A stretch of 64,000 bases of DNA from Prosthecochloris marina (GTDB lineage Bacteria > Bacteroidota > Chlorobiia > Chlorobiales > Chlorobiaceae). Below the pieces are notes generated by a model that was given only the letters and a program-made list of their open reading frames with translations, did no database searches and was not told the DNA's origin. The DNA lies in NCBI RefSeq assembly GCF_003182595.1, contig NZ_PDNZ01000010.1:8001-72000 (forward strand). The letters run 5' to 3'. A program made the position numbers and the translations under genes. Shown here piece after piece: positions 48,469 to 56,576 of the stretch (within the stretch, counting starts at the first letter, position 1; every line of letters starts with the position of its first letter).

Positions 48469-49770
48469 TCAGGACTCAGCCGGCTCCCTATACGCTCTCC
48501 ATGCACGGGCAACTCCTTTCAGAGAGCAGGAAAGCAGAAGTGCCGTAGCAAGAACAACAACACTCCCCACTCTGATGGCAACGGCCGTTCCGAAAAGCTC
48601 CGAAAGTATGCCAACCTCCAAATTACCGATCGGCATGAACCCCATCAGAACCATCAGATAAATACTCATGACCCTACCCCGATAGCGGTCATCGACAAGG
48701 TACTGCACTGTAGCGGTCATGGTTGCAAAAGCCGAGAGGAGACCCATGCCTGCTATAAAAAGAAAGATCATTCCGAGTCGCTCATCCTGCACAAAAGAAA
48801 ATGCGATCAGCCCAAGAGAAAAGGTAACGCTTCCACCGACAACCATACTGCTGTTACGAACCCGACCCGAGGTTATTGAAACCAGAACGGTACCGGAAAG
48901 AGACCCTAATCCCAATGCAGAAAAAAGATACCCCATACCTTCCGAACCAAGACCGTAGGTCTGTTTGGCGACCACGGGCAACATCGACACGAACGACCAG
49001 CCGAAGATAGACACCACCGAAGCAAAAAGCACGATAGTCCTGATAATGGGATGCTGCCATGTATAGACCACTCCATCACGAATGGACTGTAGGGTTGAAC
49101 CAGAATCGGTTACTTTTTCCTGAGAAGTAGTTGTATGAATAGCAAAAAGAGCGAGAATTACAGCAATATAGCTTACTCCGTTTGCCAAAAACGCACCCCC
49201 CGTACCGGTATAGGAAATCATAAAGCCGGCGATGACAGGACCGATTACCCGCGACGTGTTCAAGATGGCGGAATTGAGCGCTACGGCCGAACGAAGCTGA
49301 TCGTGCTCCACCATTTCACTTAAAAAAGCCTGTAGCGCAGGCGTTGCAACCGACGTTACGCAACCGAGCAGAAACGCAAGTTCCATGATGATCACAAGGG
49401 TGATAGCCCCTGTGATGGTAAACAAACCGAGCGCCAGAGCCAATACCATGGACAATATCTGTGTCCAGAGAAGTATTGTTTTCCGGTCATAGCGGTCAAC
49501 AATCACCCCACCGAACAGAGAAAACAACAACGCAGGAAGTGATGACGCTGCTGCAGTAACCCCAACCCAGAACGCTGAACCGGTCATTTCCAGCACCAGC
49601 CAACCCAGAGCCACCATCTGCAGCCAGGTACCTATCATAGAAACGATCTGCCCGATAAAATACAGCCGGAAATTCCTGCTGCAAAAAGCGGGAAAAGCCG
49701 AAAGAAGCCATGCTTTCAAACCGGAACACTCACAGTCGGCGGAATCACCCTCACTCGAATCATCATTCAT
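48469..49770 (-). CDS. MFS exporter, EntS-like (MFS_3)
   Basis: Major facilitator carrier with about 12 membrane segments, around 433 residues. The N-terminal domain has RNFRLYFIGQIVSMIGTWLQ with MVALGWLVLEMTGSAFWVG and LFSLFGGVIVDRYDRKTILL (the D-R-x-x-R/K motif A), then LNSAILNTSRVIGPVIAGF and VDDRYRGRVMSIYLMVLMGF later. This fits the enterobactin-exporter type group, which is broad; the substrate is unknown. The start is unclear: ATG 49770 (MNDDSSEG) has a GAAGAG site, while upstream ATGs to 49821 are also in frame. The first 25 residues are acidic. Confidence 0.88.
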   Translation of the reverse strand: MNDDSSEGDSADCECSGLKAWLLSAFPAFCSRNFRLYFIGQIVSMIGTWLQMVALGWLVLEMTGSAFWVGVTAAASSLPALLFSLFGGVIVDRYDRKTILLWTQILSMVLALALGLFTITGAITLVIIMELAFLLGCVTSVATPALQAFLSEMVEHDQLRSAVALNSAILNTSRVIGPVIAGFMISYTGTGGAFLANGVSYIAVILALFAIHTTTSQEKVTDSGSTLQSIRDGVVYTWQHPIIRTIVLFASVVSIFGWSFVSMLPVVAKQTYGLGSEGMGYLFSALGLGSLSGTVLVSITSGRVRNSSMVVGGSVTFSLGLIAFSFVQDERLGMIFLFIAGMGLLSAFATMTATVQYLVDDRYRGRVMSIYLMVLMGFMPIGNLEVGILSELFGTAVAIRVGSVVVLATALLLSCSLKGVARAWRAYREPAES

Positions 49771-49947
49771 CGAAATCTCTTCAGTAAAAGAACACTCTTT
49801 ATTCATCATCATAGACATCATATCATAAACCGGAGGCAAGATAGGAAAAGAAAACGAGAACTATACAAGCCACCTCATATTGCCCTTTTGCAGCAGAGCC
49901 TCTATATTCAATACCAAGTCTTACCTGCACAATAACGATACACCGGC

Positions 49948-51816
49948 ATGACAATGGACACCGTGCGCCCAACTCGATCCCAAGGAGAGCAGCCCTCCTT
50001 AACCGCCGAGACAAAGCTGCTCGACACGCTGCAAAAAGTATTCGGATTCCATACGTTTCGTAAGAACCAGGAATCGATTATCCAGGCTATACTCGATCGA
50101 AAAGACGCATTTGCCGTCATGCCGACCGGCGGAGGCAAATCACTCTGCTATCAACTTCCTGCACTACTGCTTCCCGGTACCTGCATCGTAATCAGCCCAC
50201 TGATTGCACTGATGAAGGATCAGGTTGACGGTGCCAAGGCAAACGGTATCCGCGCAGCGTATTTGAACAGCACTCTCTCTGCAGAGGAGCAATCCCTAGT
50301 CCTCAAAGACCTGCAGTCTAATTCACTCGATCTGTTGTATATAGCACCTGAGCGGTTTGCACTCAACCATTTTCAGGACATGCTTAAAGAGACGAATATC
50401 AGCATGGCGGTAATTGACGAAGCTCACTGCATATCCGAATGGGGTCATGATTTTCGGCCCGACTACCTTTCACTCGCTGCTTTGGCCAAGCTTTTTCCCG
50501 GTACACCAATAGCTGCATTTACAGCAACAGCCACCCACAAGGTACAGCAGGATATTCTCGATAAACTCGGCCTGCGCAACCCCTTTATCATCAGAGCCTC
50601 CTTTGACCGCCCGAACCTCCTTTACGACATCCGCTTCAAGGAAAACCCCAACGCCCAACTTGCCTCGATCCTGAGAAACAACTCCGGCAAAGCCGGCATT
50701 ATCTACCGCACCAGCCGCAAAAGCGTCAACGAGACAACAGCGATGCTCCAGGCAAAAGGCTTTCGTGTACTCCCTTACCATGCAGGCCTGGGCGATGAAG
50801 AACGAAAGAAAAACCAGGAAGCATTCATTCGAGACGAGGTCGATGTTATCGTTGCAACGATAGCGTTCGGTATGGGTATCGATAAATCGAACATACGTTT
50901 TGTCATTCATGCCGACCTGCCAAAAAGTATTGAAAATTATTATCAGGAAACCGGCAGGGCTGGCCGCGACGGGGAACCCGCTCAATGCATAATGCTCTTT
51001 TCACAATCGGACATCCCCAAAGTCCGTTTTTTCATCGACACGATGGTCGATGAAACCGAACGTGCAAAAGCACAAGGAGCATTGCAACGCGTGATATCAT
51101 TTGCTTCGACATCCGTTTGCAGGCGGAAAACCCTGCTCGAGTATTTTGGCGAAACGTACCCTCACGACAACTGCAATTCCTGCGATATCTGCCTTGGTTC
51201 CCGGGAAGTGGTTGACTGCACTGTAGAGGCTCAGATGCTGCTCTCCGCGATCGCCCGAACCGAAGAACGCTTCGGTGCGACACATATAGTCGATATTGTC
51301 ACAGGCAGCAAAAACAAAAAAATCCGTGACTTCGGCCATGACCGCCTCAAAACATACGGAGTAGGTAAAACGCACGGCAAAAAGTTCTGGCGGCAGCTTA
51401 TCGACGAATTGATGGCTCAGAAAATAATCGCAAAATCCGAAGGGCTCTACCCGGCCCTTCACATACAGGAGAAAGCTATTCCGATACTCAAAAATAAGGC
51501 AAGGGTTGAAATGGTACGGATAAAAGAATCCCCAGCGCCTACAGCAATGACCAAGGGAGCAGGAACCTACGATCACGACCTGTTCGACCAGCTCAGGGCG
51601 CTTCGTAAACAACTCGCTGACGAACAGAATATTCCTCCCTACATTGTCTTTTCCGACCGCTCCCTTCGTGATATGGCCACCCTCCATCCCATGAACGAAG
51701 ACACAATGCTTTCAGTGTCAGGAGTAGGAGAAGTAAAGCTGCAGCGATATGGAAGACAGTTTCTCGCTCTCATCAAAAGATACTGTGAAGAACACCCGAA
51801 GAAAAACGAAAGATAA
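49948..51816 (+). CDS. recQ: ATP-dependent DNA helicase RecQ
   Basis: A 3'-5' helicase of 622 residues in recombination and replication-fork repair. Helicase motifs in order: FRKNQESIIQAILDRKD (motif 0), AVMPTGGGKSLCYQLPALLL (Walker A), VIDEAHCISEWGHDFRPDY (DEAH), AFTATAT, and ETGRAGRDGEPAQCIMLFSQ (motif VI). The RecQ-Ct zinc site uses C, then CNSCDIC, and a winged helix follows. An HRDC domain ends the protein (FSDRSLRDMATLHPMNEDTM). ATG 49948 or 49954 can start it. It is convergent with the OmpA-like gene, 33 bases apart. Confidence 0.95.
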   Translation: MTMDTVRPTRSQGEQPSLTAETKLLDTLQKVFGFHTFRKNQESIIQAILDRKDAFAVMPTGGGKSLCYQLPALLLPGTCIVISPLIALMKDQVDGAKANGIRAAYLNSTLSAEEQSLVLKDLQSNSLDLLYIAPERFALNHFQDMLKETNISMAVIDEAHCISEWGHDFRPDYLSLAALAKLFPGTPIAAFTATATHKVQQDILDKLGLRNPFIIRASFDRPNLLYDIRFKENPNAQLASILRNNSGKAGIIYRTSRKSVNETTAMLQAKGFRVLPYHAGLGDEERKKNQEAFIRDEVDVIVATIAFGMGIDKSNIRFVIHADLPKSIENYYQETGRAGRDGEPAQCIMLFSQSDIPKVRFFIDTMVDETERAKAQGALQRVISFASTSVCRRKTLLEYFGETYPHDNCNSCDICLGSREVVDCTVEAQMLLSAIARTEERFGATHIVDIVTGSKNKKIRDFGHDRLKTYGVGKTHGKKFWRQLIDELMAQKIIAKSEGLYPALHIQEKAIPILKNKARVEMVRIKESPAPTAMTKGAGTYDHDLFDQLRALRKQLADEQNIPPYIVFSDRSLRDMATLHPMNEDTMLSVSGVGEVKLQRYGRQFLALIKRYCEEHPKKNER

Positions 51817-51849
51817 TCAGGCATTGTAGTTGTTCAGACTGTTCTGATC

Positions 51850-53073
51850 CTACTCTTCCAAAGCGATTTCAACGCGCCGGTTCAACGCTCTGCCGTCAGG
51901 TTTGGCGTTGTCGGCAACCGGCACGGATTCACCAAACCCTTTTGCCGATAACTGCTTCTCGGCAATACCGTGGGCAACCAGCCAGTTCACTACGGCTTGA
52001 GCTCGTTTTTCGGATAAAGCACGATTGTATGTATCGCTTCCCCGGGAATCGGTGTGCCCCTCGACGATCAATTTTACCTCCGGCCGAGCCTTGATGGCCC
52101 TGAGAACCCGATTCAAGGTCTCCTCGGAATCAGGTTTGATCGTAGCTGTGTCATAATCGAAGTAAATACCGTAGATGATTGCACGGCCAACCTCGTCAAG
52201 AGAACGTCCGATCGCATCCTTTTTCATGCCTGAAACGAATGCCTGCAGGCATTTGGGTTGTCGGCCGTCCGTTACCCGCTTTCCATGCCAAAGTCCCTGA
52301 TAACGGCTGTTCTCGTACCACAACCCGTTTAAAAAACTTCTGTCCGACGTCAGCACCATAATGGCGGTTCCGGTTTGTGGACCGCTTTCCACCCATTGAA
52401 AACGAATAACACGACCGTCCGTAGTCCCCGCAAGCCGTCCGTCATCCCAGTCGTAACACCCTTCGACCTCTACGCCTTTCTGCCGCAGCCACATGATACC
52501 GTAGTTGGTCTCATACACCCCCCCGACCGGCTTGGAAGCAGTCACTGCATTTACCGGTTCACCATAGGCTTCCAGTTCCATGATTTCCGTATAATCGGGA
52601 TTTCCCCAGTTCGATAATACTTCGAGTTTCAACCATTGACCGGGAACCATGCGCTCCATGGTAAACCCTTTTCTTTCTCCCATTGAAGCCTCTCCCTCAT
52701 AGACCAGTTCGAAGCCATCGTTCGCAGACTGGTTCGACACATACAGCTTGAAACGCCTTGCTGAAATACCGGGATATCCGCTTTCCTGAGCGTTGGTGTT
52801 GTCTATATAAAACGACTTGATGGCAACACTGTTCGGCAACTCGATGATAAACGTATTCGGGTAAGGCAGCTTTCTCGTACTGCACCACCCCATTTCAGTT
52901 GTGCCGTCCAGAAGCATCATTCCGGCCCATTTCTGGTTGTATTCCGTCGTCGCAGAAATCAGGACGGCACCGCTGGCGATATCGAGCCGATCGTTTTTTT
53001 CCGCGGCAGTCACGGGTGTAGCCATAAATAATGAAACAATAAGAATAAGGAAGAGGAAGGAAAGTTGCCTCAT
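51850..53073 (-). CDS. OmpA-family envelope protein with discoidin-like N-domain
   Basis: A 407-residue exported protein. The signal peptide is QLSFLFLILIVSLFMATPVT, cut after TAA or A. Residues about 30-175 (DGTTEMGWCSTRKLPYPNTF, FYIDNTNAQESGYPGISARR, WLKLEVLSNWGNPDYTEIME) resemble the discoidin/F5-F8-type NADase-like glycan-binding fold. A central beta-rich part with WXG-like motifs follows. The C-terminal OmpA/MotB peptidoglycan-binding domain has GIYFDYDTATIKPDSEETLN and IVEGHTDSRGSDTYNRALSE, then RAQAVVNWL. ATG 53073 behind AGGAG is preferred over 53136. It probably anchors an outer-membrane or surface assembly to the cell wall. Confidence 0.88.
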   Translation of the reverse strand: MRQLSFLFLILIVSLFMATPVTAAEKNDRLDIASGAVLISATTEYNQKWAGMMLLDGTTEMGWCSTRKLPYPNTFIIELPNSVAIKSFYIDNTNAQESGYPGISARRFKLYVSNQSANDGFELVYEGEASMGERKGFTMERMVPGQWLKLEVLSNWGNPDYTEIMELEAYGEPVNAVTASKPVGGVYETNYGIMWLRQKGVEVEGCYDWDDGRLAGTTDGRVIRFQWVESGPQTGTAIMVLTSDRSFLNGLWYENSRYQGLWHGKRVTDGRQPKCLQAFVSGMKKDAIGRSLDEVGRAIIYGIYFDYDTATIKPDSEETLNRVLRAIKARPEVKLIVEGHTDSRGSDTYNRALSEKRAQAVVNWLVAHGIAEKQLSAKGFGESVPVADNAKPDGRALNRRVEIALEE

Positions 53074-53705
53074 GTTGCTCTCCTGTTCAGACGAACTGAT
53101 GGTTGAAACGAGCTTGTTCAGTCTCTGTTGCCACAAAAAACCCCAAACTGCTGCATTTATGGCTGTGAGGAGCAGCGACCGTAGCGCTCTCTTTTAGACC
53201 TTTTGAACTTGCCCGTAAGCGTGAATGAGCACTACCGTTGGCACAAATGAGCCGCAATGAAAAATATAGTTAAAATATATATAACCTTATCGCTATTGAG
53301 CTGTTAACAGTTTATGTTCAGAACATCTGGAAAAAGAGAATTCTTATGACAAGTACTCGACAACCGGGAATGGAAGCCCAATCTGAAACTGGATTTCAGC
53401 AAACTGGCCGATCATGCATTTATCGAAAGTTTTATTCGGGAACAAGTTGCCTGGAAAGGCTGAATGATAAGCGGTTTTTAAGCCCGGAGTATACTCGTGA
53501 GGTCATCAAGAATTGGTAAAATAATCATATGAACGCAGATCGCACAGTGCATTGAATGGCCAGAGGCCGTCAGAATTTGCTGTTCAAAACCAAAAATCTT
53601 CCCTAAAACTTGTGTTATAGTAAACAGGGAGCGAGTTTCCACCTGCCTCTTGATCGTATAGCCAGCAACTAGTAGAAATACCATTTTACACCGCCACTCC
53701 AACAA
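53074..53705. other. Long gap with an AT-rich part and a transposase remnant
   Basis: This gap of about 630 bases separates the OmpA-like gene start from the radical SAM gene end. The first part (53074-53358) holds the OmpA-like promoter region and an AT-rich block (53250-53300), with no gene. The second part holds the decayed IS3-family transposase listed separately. Confidence 0.5.
53359..53620 (+). mobile_element. Decayed IS3-family transposase (OrfB C-terminal remnant)
   Basis: Fragments of the DDE integrase core can be read in three frames. The first is DNREW, then KLDFSKLADHAFIESF (53386 on), matching the IS3 pattern DNGPEF ... LDFSRPGKPTDNAFIESFN. Next is CLERLNDKRFLSPEYTREVI with KNW, matching ECLN ... 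WFLSLEDAREKIEAW. The last is SYERRSHSALNGQRPSEFAV, matching NYNRPHSALGGLTPAEFA. Two or more frameshifts, small deletions and in-frame stops make it non-functional. No terminal inverted repeats could be found by eye. The N-terminal half and OrfA are missing. Confidence 0.72.
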
Positions 53706-54767
53706 TCATAGTAGATTCTTTTTATAAATACAGCAGCCGTCAAAATTATCTCGAACTTCACTCAAAAACCGGTTCGAATCCCATATATCCGATATATTGC
53801 CTCCCTCCCGTATATTCCCGAAAGGAGCCTTGATCCATTGAGAACCTTTTTTCCACATTTTTGCCACACATGGCCATATATCTCCCTGTATATCCACATA
53901 AACACCTAATGTCTGTGTACAGGCTCCACCGCCATAATAAGCAAACCCCTCTGAACGCTCGATCTCCAACGATTTATCAATTTCATATATTGTATTCAAC
54001 AGTAAACTTCGCTCTCGAGTAGATATAGGCATCAGTAAAGACGAAATCTCCATACCCTCTTCACGGCCGAAATCCGTAAGCGATTCATAACCGATAAAAT
54101 CTCCCCCAGCTGTTCTCCCGGATGGAATATATTCACCGGCCATTGGATACATATTGCTATCGCGACACCACTTATGCAATGCCGGTATCTCTTCAATATT
54201 TCCTTTGAAAACCATAGTGTTTAGCCCGAGCCTTGTTGGCAAGATCTCATTAAAGCCTGCATCCATAAGGTTTAGCAGTGCCTTGTCCCTTTTTTTAGAG
54301 TATCCTTTCCTGCCACACACCAAATCCTGAATCAACTCGGACTGCGAATTATATTTCAAGACAACACTAACATCCCTCATATAACAAAAGTCGATCAATT
54401 CATCATGAGACTCAAAAGCAATACCATTGGTAAACAACATCGAGGTCATTTCATTTTCATATATACAATTAATGACATCCTTAAAATACGGATCCATTGT
54501 TGGCTCTCCGGCCCCAACAATATTGACAGTTTCCGCTCCCAACTTTTTAAATTCTTTAATAACCTTGCATGTTTCTTCTATTGAAAGCTCGTTAGCTCTC
54601 CTGCTTTTACCCTTGGACTCCTTTTCTTCTTTATAGCAATAGGGGCAATTAAGATTACATGCATTGGTTAGATCCAGAGAAGGATTAAGCATTATTTTAT
54701 CTCCCACAGCTCTCGCTATCACCCCCTCATCAAAATCCCAGCCCTTGATCGTGTTTCTTTCATCCAT
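53706..54767 (-). CDS. Radical SAM protein with SPASM-like tail, orphan
   Basis: A 353-residue enzyme that should cleave SAM with a [4Fe-4S] cluster. The cluster motif is LDLTNACNLNCPYCYKEEKE (CxxxCxxC near residue 37), GAGEPTMDPYFKDVINCIYE is the SAM-binding GGE-like block, and LPTRLGLNTMVFKGNIEEIP lies on the barrel. The tail has GGGACTQTLGVYVDIQGDIW followed by PC, and a final GCCIYKKNLL, so it carries only part of the usual SPASM cysteine set and may be short at the C-terminus. ATG 54767 follows TGGAGTGGCA. Codon use is more AT-rich than its neighbours and an IS3 remnant adjoins it, which suggests horizontal transfer. No precursor peptide or partner gene is convincing. Confidence 0.85.
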   Translation of the reverse strand: MDERNTIKGWDFDEGVIARAVGDKIMLNPSLDLTNACNLNCPYCYKEEKESKGKSRRANELSIEETCKVIKEFKKLGAETVNIVGAGEPTMDPYFKDVINCIYENEMTSMLFTNGIAFESHDELIDFCYMRDVSVVLKYNSQSELIQDLVCGRKGYSKKRDKALLNLMDAGFNEILPTRLGLNTMVFKGNIEEIPALHKWCRDSNMYPMAGEYIPSGRTAGGDFIGYESLTDFGREEGMEISSLLMPISTRERSLLLNTIYEIDKSLEIERSEGFAYYGGGACTQTLGVYVDIQGDIWPCVAKMWKKGSQWIKAPFGNIREGGNISDIWDSNRFLSEVRDNFDGCCIYKKNLL

Positions 54768-54863
54768 TGCCACTCCAGTAAGAAGTTCAATTATCGTTTA
54801 TCAATTATTCGAAGAACGACACAGACTGCACTACAATAACTGAAGCAAATACTCGACGTAACA

Positions 54864-54927
54864 CCCTATCACTTTGGTAGGGGATGATTCCCACATCATC
54901 AATGACTCCCTGTTTGACAAAAACAGG
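54864..54927. promoter_or_regulatory. Three abutting hairpins upstream of the radical SAM gene
   Basis: CCCTA/TAGGG (54864-54868 and 54878-54882) is directly followed by GATGAT/ATCATC (54883-54888 and 54895-54900), then CCTGTTT/AAACAGG (54909-54915 and 54921-54927). They lie about 100 bases before the radical SAM start on its strand. They could be a leader RNA structure or the end of a former mobile element; the sequence alone does not decide. Confidence 0.4.
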
Positions 54928-55015
54928 AAAGCATTAATGAGAATCCGGGATGTTGTTCAATAGCCCAAAAGAGAACATGAAGGTCAGAAAATATCATGCA
55001 TTTCAATACTGAAAG

Positions 55016-55147
55016 ATGACACCTAAACCTTCAGACTGTTTGCCTGCAAAACAACAAAGCTATATATACCGTCAACATTTATGGAGGAATGTGTACCGAC
55101 TGTTAGAGGCGGCCATAGATTCTGGAACATGGAACACTGCGAGCTAA
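55016..55147 (+). CDS. Possible small ORF of 43 codons (doubtful)
   Basis: From ATG 55016, preceded by CTGAAAG, the frame encodes MTPKPSDCLPAKQQSYIYRQ, then HLWRNVYRLLEAAIDSGTWN and TAS, and ends with TAA. After the stop the same frame stays open for about 25 codons (QIGSRERRRIQSVFN). It may be a real small protein, or the remnant of a longer gene. Nothing similar is known to me. It is on the strand opposite to the radical SAM gene. Confidence 0.25.
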   Translation: MTPKPSDCLPAKQQSYIYRQHLWRNVYRLLEAAIDSGTWNTAS

Positions 55148-55483
55148 CAGATAGGCTCGCGTGAACGTCGGCGTATACAGTCAGTATTTAATATGAAAAA
55201 TACTGCAACTTTTTGATATAACAACAATGCCAAACTTCTTTTTATCGTATTTTTTATCGCAAATCACAATACAGCAACCACTATGCACCCCGATTCCCCT
55301 TACGTTTGCAAATACAACGCCATAAAAAGTATAATTTATTTACAACGTCCCCTATAAGAGGAACTCAAGGATTGCCGGGATTGTTATGGAAACTGTCTTA
55401 TGTGCCAGGGCCTTCTTTTTGTTAGTTCAGAGCCCCTTCATTTCCAGCTGCATCCACAACAGCAACACTGAACTGAAAATACG

Positions 55484-56515
55484 ATGAAAAAAACAGCCCA
55501 AGCCTTTTTTATACTGAGCTCTTTGATGCTCGCTCTCGTGATATCGATCACCGAAATTCATGGGGTACCTTTCTGGGGGGCGAAGCAATCGTCACCGGCG
55601 GATACACCGATTGAAACCCTCAAACCCGGTGAGTTCATCTGGGAAGAAAACCTGGAACCGGGTGGACCTATCGCCATCGTGGTAAGCCTGCCTGAACAGA
55701 TGGCTTATGTCTACCGTAACGGGTTGCGGATCGGGGTGACCACCGTCAGTACCGGCAAAAAAGGGCACAGAACACCGACAGGCGTGTTCACGATTTTGAA
55801 CAAGGACAAGGACCATCGCTCCAGGAAATACGGCAACGCCCCAATGCCTTACTCCGAGCGCCTCACCTGGGACGGCGTTGCCCTCCATGCAGGAGGCCTG
55901 CCTGGTTACCCGTCTTCACATGGCTGTATTCACCTGCCATCCGAGTTCGCACGCAAACTCTTCGGCATCACCCATAAAGGCACGACCGTTGTGATCGCCG
56001 GGAAGTCCACGGCACCACGAACGGTGGTTCATCCCGCAATGCTCATGCCGGTCGATGCGGGTACCGGCAAGACCAAGAGTGCCGATCCTCTTGGTATAAT
56101 GGAAAGCTACCGCTGGCAGCCTGAAGCCTCAAAGGACGGCCCTGTAACCCTGGTTGCAAGCGCTGCCGACCGGCAGGTCATCGTTATACGTAACGGCATA
56201 GAAATCGGCCGAGCACAGCTCACGATCGAAACTCCCGAAAAACCTCTCGGCACACACGCTTATCTCGTTCTTGAGGGCGGGGAACCCAGACATCCTCGCT
56301 GGAGCACCATAGGCCTTCCGGGCCACGCGACTGAAAGCAAGGGAATCCACGACGAGAACGCTATCGAGCGGTTAAGAATGCCGCAGGAATTCACTAAACG
56401 GCTGTATAACCTGCTCGAACCCGGAACGACGATGCTGATAACCGATGCGCCGGTCCTCGAACATACCACCGGCACCAGCCTGACGGTTATGGGTTCGGGC
56501 AAACTTGAAAGTTAG
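55484..56515 (+). CDS. L,D-transpeptidase (YkuD) with a second degenerate YkuD repeat
   Basis: An exported enzyme of 343 residues with signal peptide AQAFFILSSLMLALVISITE. Residues about 60-185 form the YkuD domain: IAIVVSLPEQMAYVYRNGLR, KGHRTPTGVFTIL and the active site ALHAGGLPGYPSSHGCIHLP with the catalytic Cys in SHGC. It cross-links peptidoglycan (3-3 links) or attaches lipoproteins. Residues about 218-330 repeat the fold: PVTLVASAADRQVIVIRNGI, EKPLGTHAYLVLEGGEPRHP, IGLPGHATESKGIHDENAIE. The repeat lacks the HGC motif and should be inactive. It is convergent with the NSS symporter gene. Confidence 0.9.
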   Translation: MKKTAQAFFILSSLMLALVISITEIHGVPFWGAKQSSPADTPIETLKPGEFIWEENLEPGGPIAIVVSLPEQMAYVYRNGLRIGVTTVSTGKKGHRTPTGVFTILNKDKDHRSRKYGNAPMPYSERLTWDGVALHAGGLPGYPSSHGCIHLPSEFARKLFGITHKGTTVVIAGKSTAPRTVVHPAMLMPVDAGTGKTKSADPLGIMESYRWQPEASKDGPVTLVASAADRQVIVIRNGIEIGRAQLTIETPEKPLGTHAYLVLEGGEPRHPRWSTIGLPGHATESKGIHDENAIERLRMPQEFTKRLYNLLEPGTTMLITDAPVLEHTTGTSLTVMGSGKLES

Positions 56516-56576
56516 GTAGCCATGGCTAAAGGAACGGCGGCGAGGCGGTCTCAAAAGGACAACCGCCTGGTATTGC

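Larger units (their letters stand above)
54768..55483. other. Long non-coding stretch between the radical SAM gene and the L,D-transpeptidase
   Basis: The gap of about 716 bases is AT-rich, with stacked hairpins (54864-54927) upstream of the radical SAM gene and one possible small ORF (55016-55147). The last 250 bases (55230-55483), leading to the transpeptidase, show no gene. The content looks like a disturbed insertion site. Confidence 0.45.

Noticed and set aside
53478..53684. 68-codon minus-strand frame just past the radical SAM gene, as a precursor peptide
   Set aside because: It is antisense to the IS3 transposase remnant and shows no leader-core pattern.
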